Shown here piece by piece: positions 11,174-22,629 of a stretch of 64,000 nt of DNA. This DNA comes from Agarophyton chilense (lineage: Eukaryota; Rhodophyta; Florideophyceae; Gracilariales; Gracilariaceae): the NCBI GenBank assembly GCA_030374765.1, contig JARGXX010000099.1, positions 620,001-684,000 on the forward strand. The letters run 5' to 3'. The notes beneath the pieces were generated by a model. The model was not told where the DNA came from, did no database searches, and worked only from the letters and a program-made list of their open reading frames with translations. How positions within the stretch are numbered: position 1 is the stretch's first letter; each line of letters opens with the position of its first letter. The position numbers and the translations under genes are program-made.

Positions 11174-12741
11174 TGACAATCAAGAGACCAATTAATAACG
11201 AGGCAAGTCTACTCACACCATACTTAAGGTCTACATCAGCATATGACTTGAGAGCTCATGTAGTAATTATCCCTACCGTTTTTGAATTGTTGAACTCAGC
11301 GATGGAGCGGAGCAGACCCACAGCGATAGCTGAAAGATTGCATTGGGTGCCACATGGCCACCCCAACGAGATAATTCGTCTTTGTAAGCAAGCTGGGTAT
11401 ATGTCCAAGGAGCTGGAATTAGAGATCAGGAAAATCAGCTCCAGTTGCGGCATTAGAGCGAAATCTGGTCTACCTATATCTTCTAAGAAGATATCTATTA
11501 ACCACGTCAACCAGGCATTCAATGTGGAGATACAAATCGATTACATGTTCTGTAACATTGGAGGTACAAAATATACAGTGATGCACATAGTGGATACAGG
11601 GAAAGGCTACTCTGAAGCAAGCAATACCTGTGACAGAGAGTCACGAACAACGATAATCGTAATTGAAATGAAATGGTTGAATCGACACGGAGCACCAGAC
11701 GCTCTATCAGCTGACTTCGAAATGGACTCGAGGCACATCCGTGGATTCCTCTCTGGAATGGACATAAACTTCAAAGCACGACCAGTAAGTAGTCATAACA
11801 AGACAGGTATCGTAGAAAGAAATCATGGGGTCATCAAGCGAATACTCGAAAAACGTCAAATGGACGACAGTCGTAGTAGCGATAGAATGCTACTGTCCAG
11901 GGCGATATTCCTATCTAATTGTTTTACAGGATCAAAGCTAACGAGTTCTTTTGAGCTTGCAAAAGGATACGCCCCTTCAATCTTAGGCGCCCCTGGGATA
12001 CTCGTGACCGAAGAACTAATAAAAGCATACACCGAACAGACAGCTACACGCGCCTTCCAGAAATTGATGAAGGCTCACAACCATTCGACAGTACCCAAAT
12101 CATGTGTAAAACGTGGTGAAGAAGTGCTATACTTCTACAAAAGCTCAAAACAAAACGAAGACGACGAGTGGCGCAGGGCAACTGTGGTCAAAACTCTGCC
12201 TCACGTAGTGGAAGTTCGAAGAAAAGAGAAAGGACCAATATCGAAAGTAGCCTACGAGGACATCGGACTCCGGCCAAACTCTCCGCTTGCGCATGAACTG
12301 AGCAAAGGACTAATGGAGGACTACATAAACCTCACCATCAGTCCAAGAGCTACTGGCAATCAAGAGGAAGAGGAAGAGACGGTGAGCTCTCTCATGACCA
12401 TCAACAGAGTCGAAAGAGAACGCGTTTACAAGGACATGGGAGAGTATACGGATGGCCTCCAGGACCAACAAGAGCTTGAGGGCACACAATCAATAGAGTC
12501 AAACGAACAAGAGATATTGAAGGATATGCAACGAGTAATCGGCTCTCGACAAGTGAATGAAAGAGAAGTGCGATTCGACCCAGCTTGGGTATTACGAAAG
12601 GCAGTGGAGAAGGAACATGCTGACAACTGGTCTCAATCATACACGGAAGTCGCTGAGAACGAAGTACCACGTGGCGCGAACATTATATCCTCACTCACCG
12701 TCTACAAAGTCAAAGTGGACGAAAATGACGTGAGAACGTAA
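11170..12741 (+). pseudogene. Copia integrase, copy 1
   Basis: A 523-codon open stretch. Residues about 55-95 hold the zinc-binding region (LHWVPHGHP, CKQAGY, SSCGIRAKSG), where the last Cys expected of HHCC seems replaced by Arg. The catalytic core follows: the first Asp in IQIDYMF (about residue 124), the second in ALSADFEM (about 180), and the Glu in GIVERNHGVIKRIL (about 215). Residues 300-360 fit the C-terminal DNA-binding part, and the rest is an acidic linker towards RT. The layout gag-protease-integrase-RT-RNase H is the Copia order. The family resembles Copia lineages found in algae and protists. It ends in a TAA before RT. The base at 11211 differs in copy 2 without changing the amino acid. 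Confidence 0.8.
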
Positions 12742-13755
12742 AAAGCACGGCGCATGACGCACGAAAATCGAGATGATCTGAAGGATGAAATCAGGAAAGA
12801 ATGCTCTAACGCAGACATGACTATCGCTCGTCTTCTGATCAGCGTCGCCCTCTCCCTTGATTTCGTGTTTGGAGTCGCGGACATTAAGGGTTCATTCTTG
12901 CAGAGCGGTCCAATACAGAGAGACATCTACGTCCGACCAGCGCCAGAATTCCGAAAGAAGAAAGGGGTTCTATGGAAACTCATTAAATTGCCCTGTGGAA
13001 TAGTAGAAGCAGGACGGCAATGGGCAAAACGCATCGAATCTTGGATGATGGATACAGCAGGACTTAAAAGAGTATACGGAGTTAACCAACTGTTCACTAA
13101 GAAAGACAAGAATCAACGAATCACACTCGCAATAGCGAAAATTGTCGACGATCTCCTAGTAGCCGGGACACACTCGGACATCTGCAACTTCATGAACTCG
13201 TTGAAGGAAGAATTCGAGGTCGGGAAGAAACGGATAGAAGCAATGTTGAACTTCGCTGTATGTGATATTATCGAAGACACAGATCATAACATCATCTTAT
13301 CCATGATTCCATACATGGAACGTCTACATCCAATTCAACTTTCGAAACCGAGAAGAAGAGAACTTGAAGAGAAAGCCGATGACGACGAGATCCGACAGTA
13401 CAGGTCTCTAGCCGGAACTCTAAATTATCTGCGCTCAGGCGTCCTTCCGACGGCATCATTCACCACATCGAAAATGCAGCAGGAACTCGGAAATCTTAGG
13501 GTTAAACACCTCATAGATGCCAACGCCATGTTACAGGAGATAAGGATCTTGAAACCTATGATCAAATACGTACGACCGTTTGGAGTTATAAGCGCAGCAT
13601 TGACCACCTTCTCTGACGCATCGCACGGGACTCGGGATCTGGCATACGGACAGTCAGGAATAATAAGCGGAGTTGGTATCATCACCGTAGTACAAAACGA
13701 TCCAATATTCCATCCGCTATACTGGTCAAGCACGAAGCAGAAACGAGTAACTTAA
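12742..13755 (+). pseudogene. Copia reverse transcriptase, copy 1
   Basis: The stretch is in the same frame as the integrase, split from it only by a TAA at 12739. FGVADIKGSFLQSGPIQ holds the first catalytic Asp and KIVDDLLVAG the Asp pair of the YVDD box, so the catalytic residues remain. The RT thumb and the start of RNase H (TTFSDASHGTRD, Asp present) follow. The frame closes at a TAA in KQKRVT. The 5' end of RT is short. The base at 13600 gives Leu here and Met in copy 2. Confidence 0.8.
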
Positions 13756-14138
13756 TCTTCATTCGGGGCCAAAATCCTGGCCTGAGCCGAGGCAGAAGAC
13801 AGAGGGTTCGATATGAAGATGACGTTTGCAAGCATCTTTCCTAAGATTTATATCAATCACAGTATCTCCGTTGATTCAAAAGCATTGTTTGACACTATAA
13901 CAATATTGCATGAGTGTCGCAAATTTCGTCTAAAAAAAACCGTACGATCATAAGAGATGCCTTTGAAGCCCGAGAACTCGATGAGATCTCATGGATTACT
14001 GGAACCCTGAACCTGGCTGACGCATTAACAAAACGGAGCATAAATCACTCCACCAGAATGAACCGCATGTTTGTTGATGGCTTCTGGAGTATAGATACAT
14101 CAAAAGGGATTAGTAATGAATCAGAAAAATGGAAGTAG
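13756..14138 (+). pseudogene. Copia RNase H end, copy 1
   Basis: After the TAA the same frame continues with SSFGAKILA, a stop, and AEAED, then DSKALFDTITILHECRKFRLKK. A shift at about 13930 leads to IIRDAFEARELDEISW and NLADALTKRS, the usual C-terminal block of Copia RNase H. Asp of DSKALFD is kept. The end at 14138 lies about 40 bases before the 3' LTR. Confidence 0.75.
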
Positions 14139-14176
14139 AGGCTTAGATCGATGGATACTAACGCGACAGGAGGGTA

Positions 14177-14430
14177 TGTGAAACACGTACAACTTTCATC
14201 GGTGACGTAAAGATTACTAATATTAATACATCACCTTAAGTGTCCGAATGGTCGGCTAGTATTCGTATATAAAGCCCCCACAATATCCTCGGAGCTCTTC
14301 CCGGAGCTCCCGGGAGACCCTTTGTGCCGACTATTGTTTGTGTTGAGATTGTCCCCACAACTGCACACGTATGAACTTCAGCAACATGTCCGAAGCTCAA
14401 CTTACACAACTATACGTATCCAGGACAATA
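14177..14430 (+). repeat. Copia 3' LTR, copy 1 (right end uncertain)
   Basis: An AG-rich run (acaggagggta) comes just before TGTGAAACACG at 14177, a proper LTR start. A TATA box tatataaag lies at 14266-14274, 90 bases in. The right end cannot be fixed; gypsy protease sequence is visible from about 14440. No matching 5' LTR was found upstream of 9790, so the Copia element is 5'-truncated or rearranged. Confidence 0.5.
14266..14274 (+). promoter_or_regulatory. TATA box in Copia LTR, copy 1
   Basis: tatataaag, placed as expected for U3, followed by a GC-rich tract and the presumed start of R near 14300. Confidence 0.5.
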
Positions 14431-14439
14431 TTATTCAAA

Positions 14440-16077
14440 AATCAGAACTGAACTAGTAATTGAGCCGGGCCGGTTAGAAATATTTTGAACAACAGAGTGC
14501 CGTGGCTTTAGTCACCTCAATCTAGTGGCATGCAATCTTGAACAGCTGCATGAAATTCAAACCCGATTTCGGATATGAACCAGAGATGCAATATCTTTTT
14601 ATTTCGACATTCTGCTTAGTATGGTAGCACAGGATCTTACGCGCAATGCGAAAGTAATACGTAACGGACCGCTTGAACAACCGGCGAACAAGGACCGATA
14701 AAGTCTATTGTAACAATACGGCTTTTCGTTCGTTTGGGAAATCATGTTGTCATGTTAACGTTTATTGTGTGTATCACATTGGCTGCACCAGTTGTGCTAG
14801 GTTGTGACTACTGTGACCACTTCGTCGAATCGATTCGTACGAAGAATCGGGAAGTGGAGCTGGATGATGGCTCTACAGTGCCTATAGTGCGCAGACCTCT
14901 GCGGCGATCCGCTTCATTTAAACCATTACCACCGTCATTGGAATACGAAGCCCCACTGGCCAGAACATCTCCGAAGACTCGGGTGTGTAAACTAACAGTG
15001 ATACCACCAAAAAGTCAAACATGGGTACCAGTCGTTACTGAGAAGCACGGACTTATCGTTATTCAGCCTAACGCGGCACTGTATCACACTAGTGAATCGC
15101 TAGTCGCTAACAGCATTGCACAGGTGAGCCCGAAGATCCCTTTCAGGATATTGGTGAGCAATGTTGGCTCGGAAGAGCGTCGCTTACACAAACATCAGCT
15201 CTTGGGCATGGCGCTGCCACACCCTTCAGTTGTGATACCGACACACATAATGACGGCAGACGTCTTAGGAGTAACGCCCACAGGCGAGCAGAAGTCGAAA
15301 GCGACAGAAGCGGTCGAGAACATGAAGAACATGAAGGAAGAGAGTGTTTCTGAAGAAGAGATGGAAGAAGCCCTCGAGAGCGTGAATATGGCACACGTTC
15401 CTGAGCAGTATAAAGGAAGATTGCGCAGATTGCTGCTGATGTTTTCACATATGTGGAGTGGACACATTGGCCAGATCGCGGCTACAGAATATCATATTGA
15501 CGTTGTATATGGTACATGACCCATCGCTCATTTACCGTATCGGGCAGGCCCGCGAACTCGTCAGATCGAGCAAGAACACGTGGACTCCATGTTGGAGAAA
15601 TGAATCATGGAGCCAGCTCAGTCAGCTTTGGCGTCCCGAGTGGTCCTTGTTCTTAAAGGAGATAGTTCTTTACGCTTTTGCGTTGACTACGGAAAACTGA
15701 ATGCGGTAACTGTGAGGGATACGTACCCATTACCGCGTATGGATGAATGAATTGATAGTCTTGGAGAAGCCAATGTTTTTACTACGTTTGACGCAAATTG
15801 GGGATACTGGCAGATACCAGTCGCCCCATAGGACCAAGATAAAACTCCATTTGCGTGTCATGCAGGCCTGTATCGCTCTAAGCGAATGCCATTTGGTTTG
15901 ACCAACGCCCCTGCGACTTTTCAGCGTGCTGTCGATATAATATTATCACAATATAAGTGGAACACATGTCTTGTTTACTTGGATGCAATGGTTCACGGAC
16001 CAAGTGAAATACCTGGGACACAGGATAAAGCCAGGGACACTAGAAATGGAAGAAGTGTAGACCGCTGCGATTCGTGA
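14440..16077 (+). pseudogene. Gypsy protease and reverse transcriptase, copy 1
   Basis: Protease: AGPVRNILNNRVPWL near 14465 (after a lost catalytic DTG), then IRLFVRLGNHVV and VVLGCDYCDHFVESIR, ending in ELDDGSTVP. A linker with IPPKSQTWVPV and a Glu-rich part (about 15300-15380) leads to RT. RT shows [45 protein letters not shown] and MPFGLTNAPATFQRAVDII. The catalytic box reads VYLDAMV, with Ala for the second Asp, and the finger-to-thumb part behind it is deleted. In-frame stops lie at 15517, 15601, 15748 and 15829. There is no gag or 5' LTR; the element is cut at the Copia junction. Confidence 0.85.
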
Positions 16078-17044
16078 GTTCAAACATCCACGAACGCAGA
16101 CGCAATTGAGATCTTTTCTCGGACTTTGTAACGTCTACAGACGATTTTAGCCGCGCTACTCGCATATAGCTGCACCCCTTAATGCTTTATTGAAGAAGGG
16201 ACAACCCGTTAAATTGAAGGAATTCGGAGAAGATGAAACGGAAGCTATCGCAAAGCTAAAACACGTGCTAACCACAGCTCCTGTGTTATCTCTTCCGAAA
16301 ACGGATCTTTCTTACTCCGTCAATATGGACGCTAGCGACTGTCAGATAGGGTGTGCCCTTTTTCAAACGCACGAAGACGGCATACGACATCCTATTGGAT
16401 AGTGGTCGAGAACACTGCACCAGGCAGAAAGAAACTACTCTGTGTCAGAAAAGAAATGCCTTGCTATAGTTTGGGCTCTCACGACCCTTAGACCTTACCT
16501 ACGGGGTGCTCACATTACGGTCAATACCGATCATTCATGCCTCAGATGGCTCATGTCGATTACCGAGCCGTCGGGACGCTTAATGCGATGGCGTCTGCGC
16601 CTTTCCGTATTTGATTTTACAATCAACTACGAGAAGGGAACTTCAAACGTACACGCCGACGCGTTATCGCGACTCGAAACCTTGGGAGAAACCCAATTGG
16701 AAAACGATGATGATGTACCATGTTTGGTAACGGAAAATTCGAGAACGAAAGAAGAAGAACTAGAAGATCTAGAAGAGGAGGATTATCAAATGGAATTACT
16801 GGTAGCCCAGACTACGGACACTGATCCAGAAGATCAACTCGAACGAATCTCTCTTGAAGAGCTATTACGTGAACAAGTCACGGATGCCTTCTGCGCGGCT
16901 ATCCGCTCTCGTCTTAACGGGGGGGAGGTGTTGCCTTTTCGTCTCGACGATCGAGGAATCTTTGTTCGAACTGTGGAATCCAATGAACAAATCGTGATAC
17001 TACACGCTCTCAAGAGCAGAGTACTGTATTTGGCACATTATTCG
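16078..17044 (+). pseudogene. Gypsy RNase H, copy 1
   Basis: The frame changes by one after the RT deletion. LRSFLGLCNVYRRF (end of RT) is followed by a stop, then RNase H with SYSVNMDASDCQIGC, SVSEKKCLAIVWAL and HITVNTDHSCLRWL. The three acidic residues are visible, in NMDAS, SEKKC and NTDHS. A TAG replaces the Tyr codon in PIG-WSRTL at about 16399. The tail after ADALSR is acidic and leads to the integrase zinc region (VLYLAHYS, then TAA at 17045). The base at 16482 gives Thr here and Met in copy 2. Confidence 0.8.
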
Positions 17045-19225
17045 TAAATGTCTGGTCATCCAGGAGGTACGAAGCTGTATCTAACCCTCAGAAGGGATTT
17101 TTATTGGCCACCTTTGGCAATGGATTGTCATGCGACAGCGAAGATGTGCGTAACATTCGCGAGGAATAGCGTGAAGCTCTGGAAAACGAAGAAGCCACTG
17201 AAGCTGTTCCCAGCAATCGCACCTCTACAGTATGTCAGTATTGACATACTTGGAGAATTGACCCGCTCGAAGCGGGGAAACAGATACCTTTTGGTAGTAA
17301 ATGACCGCTTCTCTAAGCTGGTTAAGAGTGTTCCGCTGAAACGGACTACTGCTTACGTGATAGCGCGAGCGTTTATCCACCATTGGGTTTATAACTACGG
17401 TCCACCGGATACTTTGCTCTCAGATAATGGCAAGCAAATAGTTGCACGCTTCTTTCAAGATGTATGCAGGATAATTGGAGTTGATAACGTGTTCACCACG
17501 ACGTATCATCCGCAATGTAGCGAGCAGGTAGAACGGAACAACCGTACGCTACTCGCCGCAATTCGACACTACATCGGAGAACACCAGAAAGACTAGGATT
17601 TGTATACAGACACGCTTTGCTACGCGTACAATACGCAAGTGCATTCGACGACGAAGCTAACACCGTTTGAATTGGTAATATCTCGCCGACCAGCGGCTTT
17701 TCCAATCAAGGTAGATTCGGACAGAACCGAAGAAGAGTCAATGCCGACGCCGGCTCAGTTTCACCTACGCTGGAGAAATGAGTTGCGCAAACGCACTACA
17801 CAGGCTGAAAAAGAAATGGGAAAGGCCCAAGCGCGCTACAAGTGTAATTACGACGCGTCAATGCGACGGGCACTCCTGGATATCCGAGTCAGAGGACATA
17901 TTTTCGTGAGAGTGGAAAGGAAAGATAGCCGTAAGACCGGAGAGGAAAAGGAACGGAAACGCGGTCAGAAGTTAGCGCCGATCGCTACAGGACCGCATGA
18001 AGTTGTCGAATTCGACGAATATACCGTGGTAATATGGAGAGGTACTGAGGTGGAGCGCATTTCTCGCGACCGAGTAGTTGGTGCGCCAGATCGAGAAGCT
18101 GACGTACAGCGAGAGGAGTTCACACGTAGAGATATTGAGGTGCAGGAGCCACCACAGCCACTAGTTGTACAGGAGCTTGCGGACGTACCGCCGCAGGGCA
18201 AAATAATTCCAAAACTGCCACGTGGTGAAAAGAGTTCGGAGATCCGACTCACAGCGCTGAACAACAGTTCTGCGACCAACGGCGCATTCGCCCATGACAT
18301 AATCATAGCTCCCACTGTAGCAGTGAGAGGAGAAACGGCGATCCGCGCTGTGAGCAGGCAGCAAACTGCAGTCTCTCCATCGGACCACGCGGTGGACGCG
18401 AAAGAAATTGAGGATGAAACCTCACATATCAGAAGTCGTGAAGGCTCTACAGGGAGTCCTGATGATAGAAAGGAATCGCCATTTGGCGTAGAACCAGAAG
18501 GAACCGAAGCTGAGAACAGCAAGCCAATTCCGCAAAACGGATTGAGCAGCGTAACGCTCCCTGAGAAGCGCAGCAGGACTCAAGAAAAGAAGAAGACCAG
18601 AAGGGACGCCGCAGTTGTGGAGACTCCACATAGAGACAGTATGACTGTATCGGCTGACCCATTTGCGGCGGATACCGAGCATTCGGGGCGACCCCCAGAA
18701 CATTCAGATACCTTAAATCCGGAAGAGAAGAAGCCCAAAGTGGCAAGCCTAAGGCGTACAGTGGCAACTAAAGTCGCGTTTTCGCCGCGAGGTTCGGAAA
18801 AACAGAGACGGAAGTTGGAAGCACCGGCCAGACCGGAAAGATATGGGGAAACCAGACGACTGGCTTTGAGAGCCCCAGATGTGGATGAGACGATAGAACG
18901 TGATGACACGATTCCGAACGCTATAGCGAACGCTACGGAACTTGTTGACAGGAGTGTCACCCCGACTGAGGATTACGCAACTGAGGAGATGGAATGCATC
19001 ATCGAACGCATTCTAGATCATGGATGGAATGAAAAGGACAACAGTTTACTGTTTAAAGTGCGTTGGTATGGGTATCAACCCGAAGACGATACATGGGAGC
19101 CCATACGAAATCTACCACGATCAAACGTTCTCGCGTACTTCCGACGTGCTAAACTGGATGTCCCAGACACTATTGATGACGCTCTCGTCGGTTTGGTTGT
19201 GTCAGGAGAGCCTGATCGAATCTGA
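17045..19225 (+). pseudogene. Gypsy integrase with chromodomain, copy 1
   Basis: Zinc region: SGHPGGTKLYLTLRRDFYWP, then CHATAKMCVTFARN, where the second Cys of the CxxC pair is Phe. Core: VSIDILGEL, TLLSDNGKQ and SEQVERNNRTL carry Asp, Asp and Glu. A TAG at 17594 splits off YTDTLCYAYNTQVH. After the GPY-like region comes a long Glu/Arg/Ser-rich linker (about 18080-18980). At the end (19000-19160) is a chromodomain: IIERILDHGW, LLFKVRWYGYQPEDDTWEP and NVLAYFRR. Such chromodomains bind methylated histone tails and steer integration (chromoviruses). The base at 18741 gives Val here and Gly in copy 2. Confidence 0.85.
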
Positions 19226-19425
19226 CCCCTACAGAAGTATGAAGTAACTCCAGGAGGAGGAAGAATGAAGTGGAGGTCCACAAGGAGTGAGAATTGAAGC
19301 AAGAAGAGGAGAGGCCTCGCAGAAAGAAGAAGAAACAAAGAAATGGCAGAAGATCAAAGCGTTTTATTTTGGTTATCTCAAGACTACCGCTAGTCGGTTT
19401 GTGACAGTGCCCTCAGGCAAGAAAG
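19226..19425. other. Purine-rich spacer between pol and antisense ORF, copy 1
   Basis: Three AG-rich runs (ggaggaggaagaatgaag, gaagcaagaagaggagagg, agaaagaagaagaaac) follow the pol stop on the plus strand, where a gypsy polypurine tract would be expected. The antisense ORF ends just beyond, on the other strand. Confidence 0.4.
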
Positions 19426-21078
19426 TTAGGGATTCGGGTTATGCGAGTTGATACCCATGGAGAAGCGCAAGAGATTCAGCATCTGCTGTCGGTTTCCTTG
19501 AACAAGGTGGGGAGGAATCCCAGCGTCTTCGAGGAACTGCCTCAGATTGCCAAGCTGGGCATCGTGGGAAGCCACTGCGGGTCGAACAGGCTCAGGTACA
19601 GCGCTTTGCATCGCTGCAGCGACCTTTGGCTCTAAGCCGTCGTTCTCACCCACAGCGGGATCCTCGAGGATGACCTCTTCTGGCTCTTCATCGTAATCGA
19701 TTTCTTGCATCTCGTTAACGAGTGCGTCGGCATTCTGAGCAGTTGGCTCGTGTATGTAACCAGTCGGCTGGGTCGGAGGCATTGCTCGCGGAGTTTCCCG
19801 CAGCACTTTGGCGTGATCGCCGTCGATATGCTGGTTAGTCCAGGGGTCGTACCAGACAAAGTCACCGCCGGGACCGGTTCTTGCGGGTGAATAGTCGCGA
19901 CGAGGACGTCCTCTAGCCTGCTGTTCAGAAGGAACAAGGGTCCAGTCCACCTGGTCAATGACATTCATCAGGCACAGAAATTCTTACTGATTGGCACGTG
20001 AGCCCAGGACGAGCGACAGATTGAGTTCTCTCGCAAATTGTCGAGCAATCGGGCTCATATACCACAAACGATATGTGTCGTATACATCCCAAAGGATGAA
20101 CAAGGCCATCTTCGCGATGAATTCACTGTAGAAGACTACCCAATAACCGGAAAACGGATCATTTGCGAGTAAGGAACCTACGTAGGTGATTGAAGGAGGA
20201 AGCTCCCCAGGACAGCCACGAGGACTCTCGGTCTCCTGCCAGTATTTAGGAATCGGAACGTAGCGCCCGACGCGCGAGTTACACCTAATTCAGTCCACTT
20301 CGAGCATGTGGTATAGAACCAAGTATCCCAGTCGAGATCTGGCACGGCGTTCCAACCGAGGGAATTCCCAATACGGATTATCCCGTTTGCTGAGATAGCG
20401 GAATTCCGCGCGTAATTGAAAACTGTCGGAACAGAGGGCCCCGTTGGATACTCCACGAACACTGCGCCACCTTTGGACATCCAACGCCGCTAGCTGCTCG
20501 ACATACGAGTAGGCCTCCCCATTTGTTCTGGCATACCAGGTATCGAATTGCAAATCCTCATTGAGAGGCACCGAGCCGATAATGCGGCGTAATCGCTGGT
20601 ACACCAGACGGGTGAATCGTTCGCGCGCCTCGAGCAAGCTCTCGTTTCCGAAGCGACTGATCGCATTGTTTGGGACGGCGCAATGGCTCAACCAATCTGT
20701 TGTAAACAACGCATGCCATGGGATACCCTTGGGAAGGCGACAGGCGACCACATACTGATTCATCAGAGCTTCGTCGCGGACTGCCGCAGGGAAAAACCAA
20801 GGTGCTCGCGCGTATAAGGCAGAGTGCTGCAGGGGGTCTCGGCCGGCGAAGTCCGCGCAATATGGGGACCTCTGTACGGAGGAGGACGCAGGTTGCAGAA
20901 TAGCTGCTGTGGAGGAAAGGTATGCAGGACCAGAACTGGATGCCGATTGCGGCAAAGGGACAGTTCGGGAGAGTGGAGCGGAACCTCTAGGCGGCGCAGA
21001 AGTCTGCTGAAACGGAGGGTTGTCGAGATCGTCATAGGACGTCGGGGGATGGACCACGTAAGACGGAAGGTTGCTCAT
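19426..21078 (-). pseudogene. Antisense ORF behind gypsy pol, unknown function, copy 1
   Basis: One reading frame of 551 codons from ATG 21078, broken only by TGA at 20290-20292 and TAA at 19984-19986. Residues 1-75 are rich in Pro and Ser (MSNLPSYVVHPPTSYDDL). The middle is rich in Arg and aromatics (DWLSHCAVPNNAISRF, YVPIPKYWQETE, YWVVFYSEFIAKMALFILWD). Residues 370-540 are acidic and Pro-rich (QEIDYDEEPEEVILEDP). No signal peptide, zinc motif or known domain was recognised. The gene runs against gypsy pol and has a TATA box of its own. It may be an extra gene of the retroelement, as known for some plant gypsy elements, or belong to another repeat. Three copies occur in the window. Confidence 0.55.
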
Positions 21079-22025
21079 CGCGAGATGTCAGATACAAGAA
21101 AAGCTTGAAGGATGGAATAGCGAGATGATCGCAAGGTGGAGTGGGAATACACAAGCTTGTGATACGAAAAGAAGAATCTGAATGTCCGAGAAGCGCGCTG
21201 CGATTGTTTTTTATAGACAATGCGTCGCGGGGGCTCCGTTCTTAACGGGGGGGATATGTAGCATTCTGGATGCACCTGAGTTCGACCGATCGAAATACTA
21301 CGAAGTCGCGATTCGGCATTCATAAGCTATTGCTTGGGCTATACTTGATTACGAGAAGTTTTGAGAAGAATTACTTCATGGAAAGATTGGGAGAGGAGAA
21401 CTTTAATTAGGAAGTACTGTATTTCGTGTACACTGTAAGGTGCCATCACCAAAATTTTATTTGGTATTATTTAGATAATCATGTAGTGCCATGCCACTTG
21501 TATGCGTTACTGTACAGTACCTGTTTTGCCTCTTGGCACATTAAAGGGCGCAAGGCCCAGGTGAGGACGGCGAAGGCCAACCAACAACCACCAACGAACC
21601 AAAACACCATCTTGGTGAGTCCTAGAAATCCTAAAGTGGTTTACCAGAAAAATGCACCTATAATATCAGTTCTTAACCATTCTGAGCTATAGCTCTTGTT
21701 CCGAGGATACCCTCTACTGTTGCGCGTTTACCGCCCTTTTTCTACAGGTCTCTGTGTGTGTGTTGTTTTCTCTACCGTCACCTGGTTATTTGTGTTGTCA
21801 CAGGGGTTGTCTAGCCGATCTCGTGTGCATTACGTACCGCCGCATCTGGACATCCGCCTCGTGAATACACGTATTATCCCCATTGTTCAGGTACACCTGG
21901 CTGCTTTCCGCACACTCCCTTCTTCTATAAGAACCGTCGCTCGCGAGGCGACTCCCGCTCTTCGCCATTAATTCTTTGGACACCCACTGCACCGAGACCT
22001 CTACAGTCTTAAGTGGAATACCACA
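21079..22025 (-). repeat. Upstream region of the antisense ORF / possible gypsy 3' LTR, copy 1
   Basis: Aligns with 261-1739. It ends at gtggaataccacag, where similarity to the left copy stops and Harbinger coding sequence begins. On the minus strand it acts as a leader: TATA box, about 130 bases, then the ATG. On the plus strand it sits where the 3' LTR of the gypsy should be. Whether one segment serves both purposes cannot be decided without the 5' LTR, which is missing. The base at 21090 differs in copy 2. Confidence 0.45.
21206..21215 (-). promoter_or_regulatory. TATA box of the antisense ORF, copy 1
   Basis: TATAAAAAAC on the minus strand, about 130 bases before the ATG at 21078, preceded by a GC-rich tract (cccccgttaagaacggagcccccgcg). 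A tatatac occupies the matching place in the left copy. Confidence 0.5.
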
Positions 22026-22621
22026 GTACTCGAGGTAAGAAAAAACAGATACTGCCTCTATGGCGACTCTGAGTACAATCGGCGTTGGTACTAGGACGTG
22101 CCTTTGCAGGGTAGAAACCTTGCCACGTACCGCAAAGCACTTAACAAGGCGATGTCTGGTGGATGCATAACCGTGGAATGCATTTTTAAAGAAGTCAAGA
22201 TGTACTTTACTAGCGTTAACTTCAAGAGAAAGATGAAGATACTGGAGTCGCCGTTCGGTATAGTGTATCTACCAACGATGTTGCTAAGTAACTTCCGTAC
22301 TTGCACTTCCCCAAATCAGATAGCGCTCTACTTCAAGTATTGGCCACGTAATCTAGAGAAGTATATAGCTGACAAAGATTACACTCAGTCATCGAGGGGT
22401 CCGGCGGAGGCGAGGAAAAAGTCCACATCCCCAGCAGATCCAGGGCGTAAAGCGAGTGGAATATTCCACAGCACCCAACATACACCCAGAGGGTGCCCTC
22501 TGCGAGGAAAAACTCGTGAAGTACTGGAGTCGACTCACAGAAGTAATAGAGTATATTGGCTCCCGAAACACAAAAAGAATCTCATGTTGAAGGCCCCGTG
22601 AAGCCCCACTTTTCACCCTGA
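22026..22621 (+). pseudogene. PIF/Harbinger transposase C-terminus, copy 1
   Basis: From about 22098 the frame reads LATYRKALNKAMSGG, then CITVECIFKEVKMYF, VNFKRKMKILESPFG, YLPTMLLSNFRTC and PNQIALYF, ending with LEKYIADKD near 22386. This is the end of a DDE_Tnp_4 (HARBI1-like) domain. The VE in VECIFKEV is where the last catalytic Glu lies, and the helical block with KRKMKI and LLSNFRTC follows it. The stretch opens at a TTG and right after the retroelement junction, so only the C-terminal third is left. The N-terminal part may be at 8664. Residues after 22390 are Ser/Arg-rich and run to TGA at 22599. MYB-like partner sequence lies next to it on the other strand. Confidence 0.6.
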
Positions 22622-22629
22622 GTCTTCTA

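Noticed and set aside
17965..18522. 185-codon minus-strand frame
   Set aside because: A shadow of the Glu/Arg-rich integrase linker on the other strand; its Ser-rich composition follows from that.
14440..19225. RIP-like or methylation-driven decay as the cause of the many stops
   Set aside because: Some stops would need changes other than C to T or G to A (for example Tyr to TAG, Gly GGA to TGA), so there is no uniform signature.
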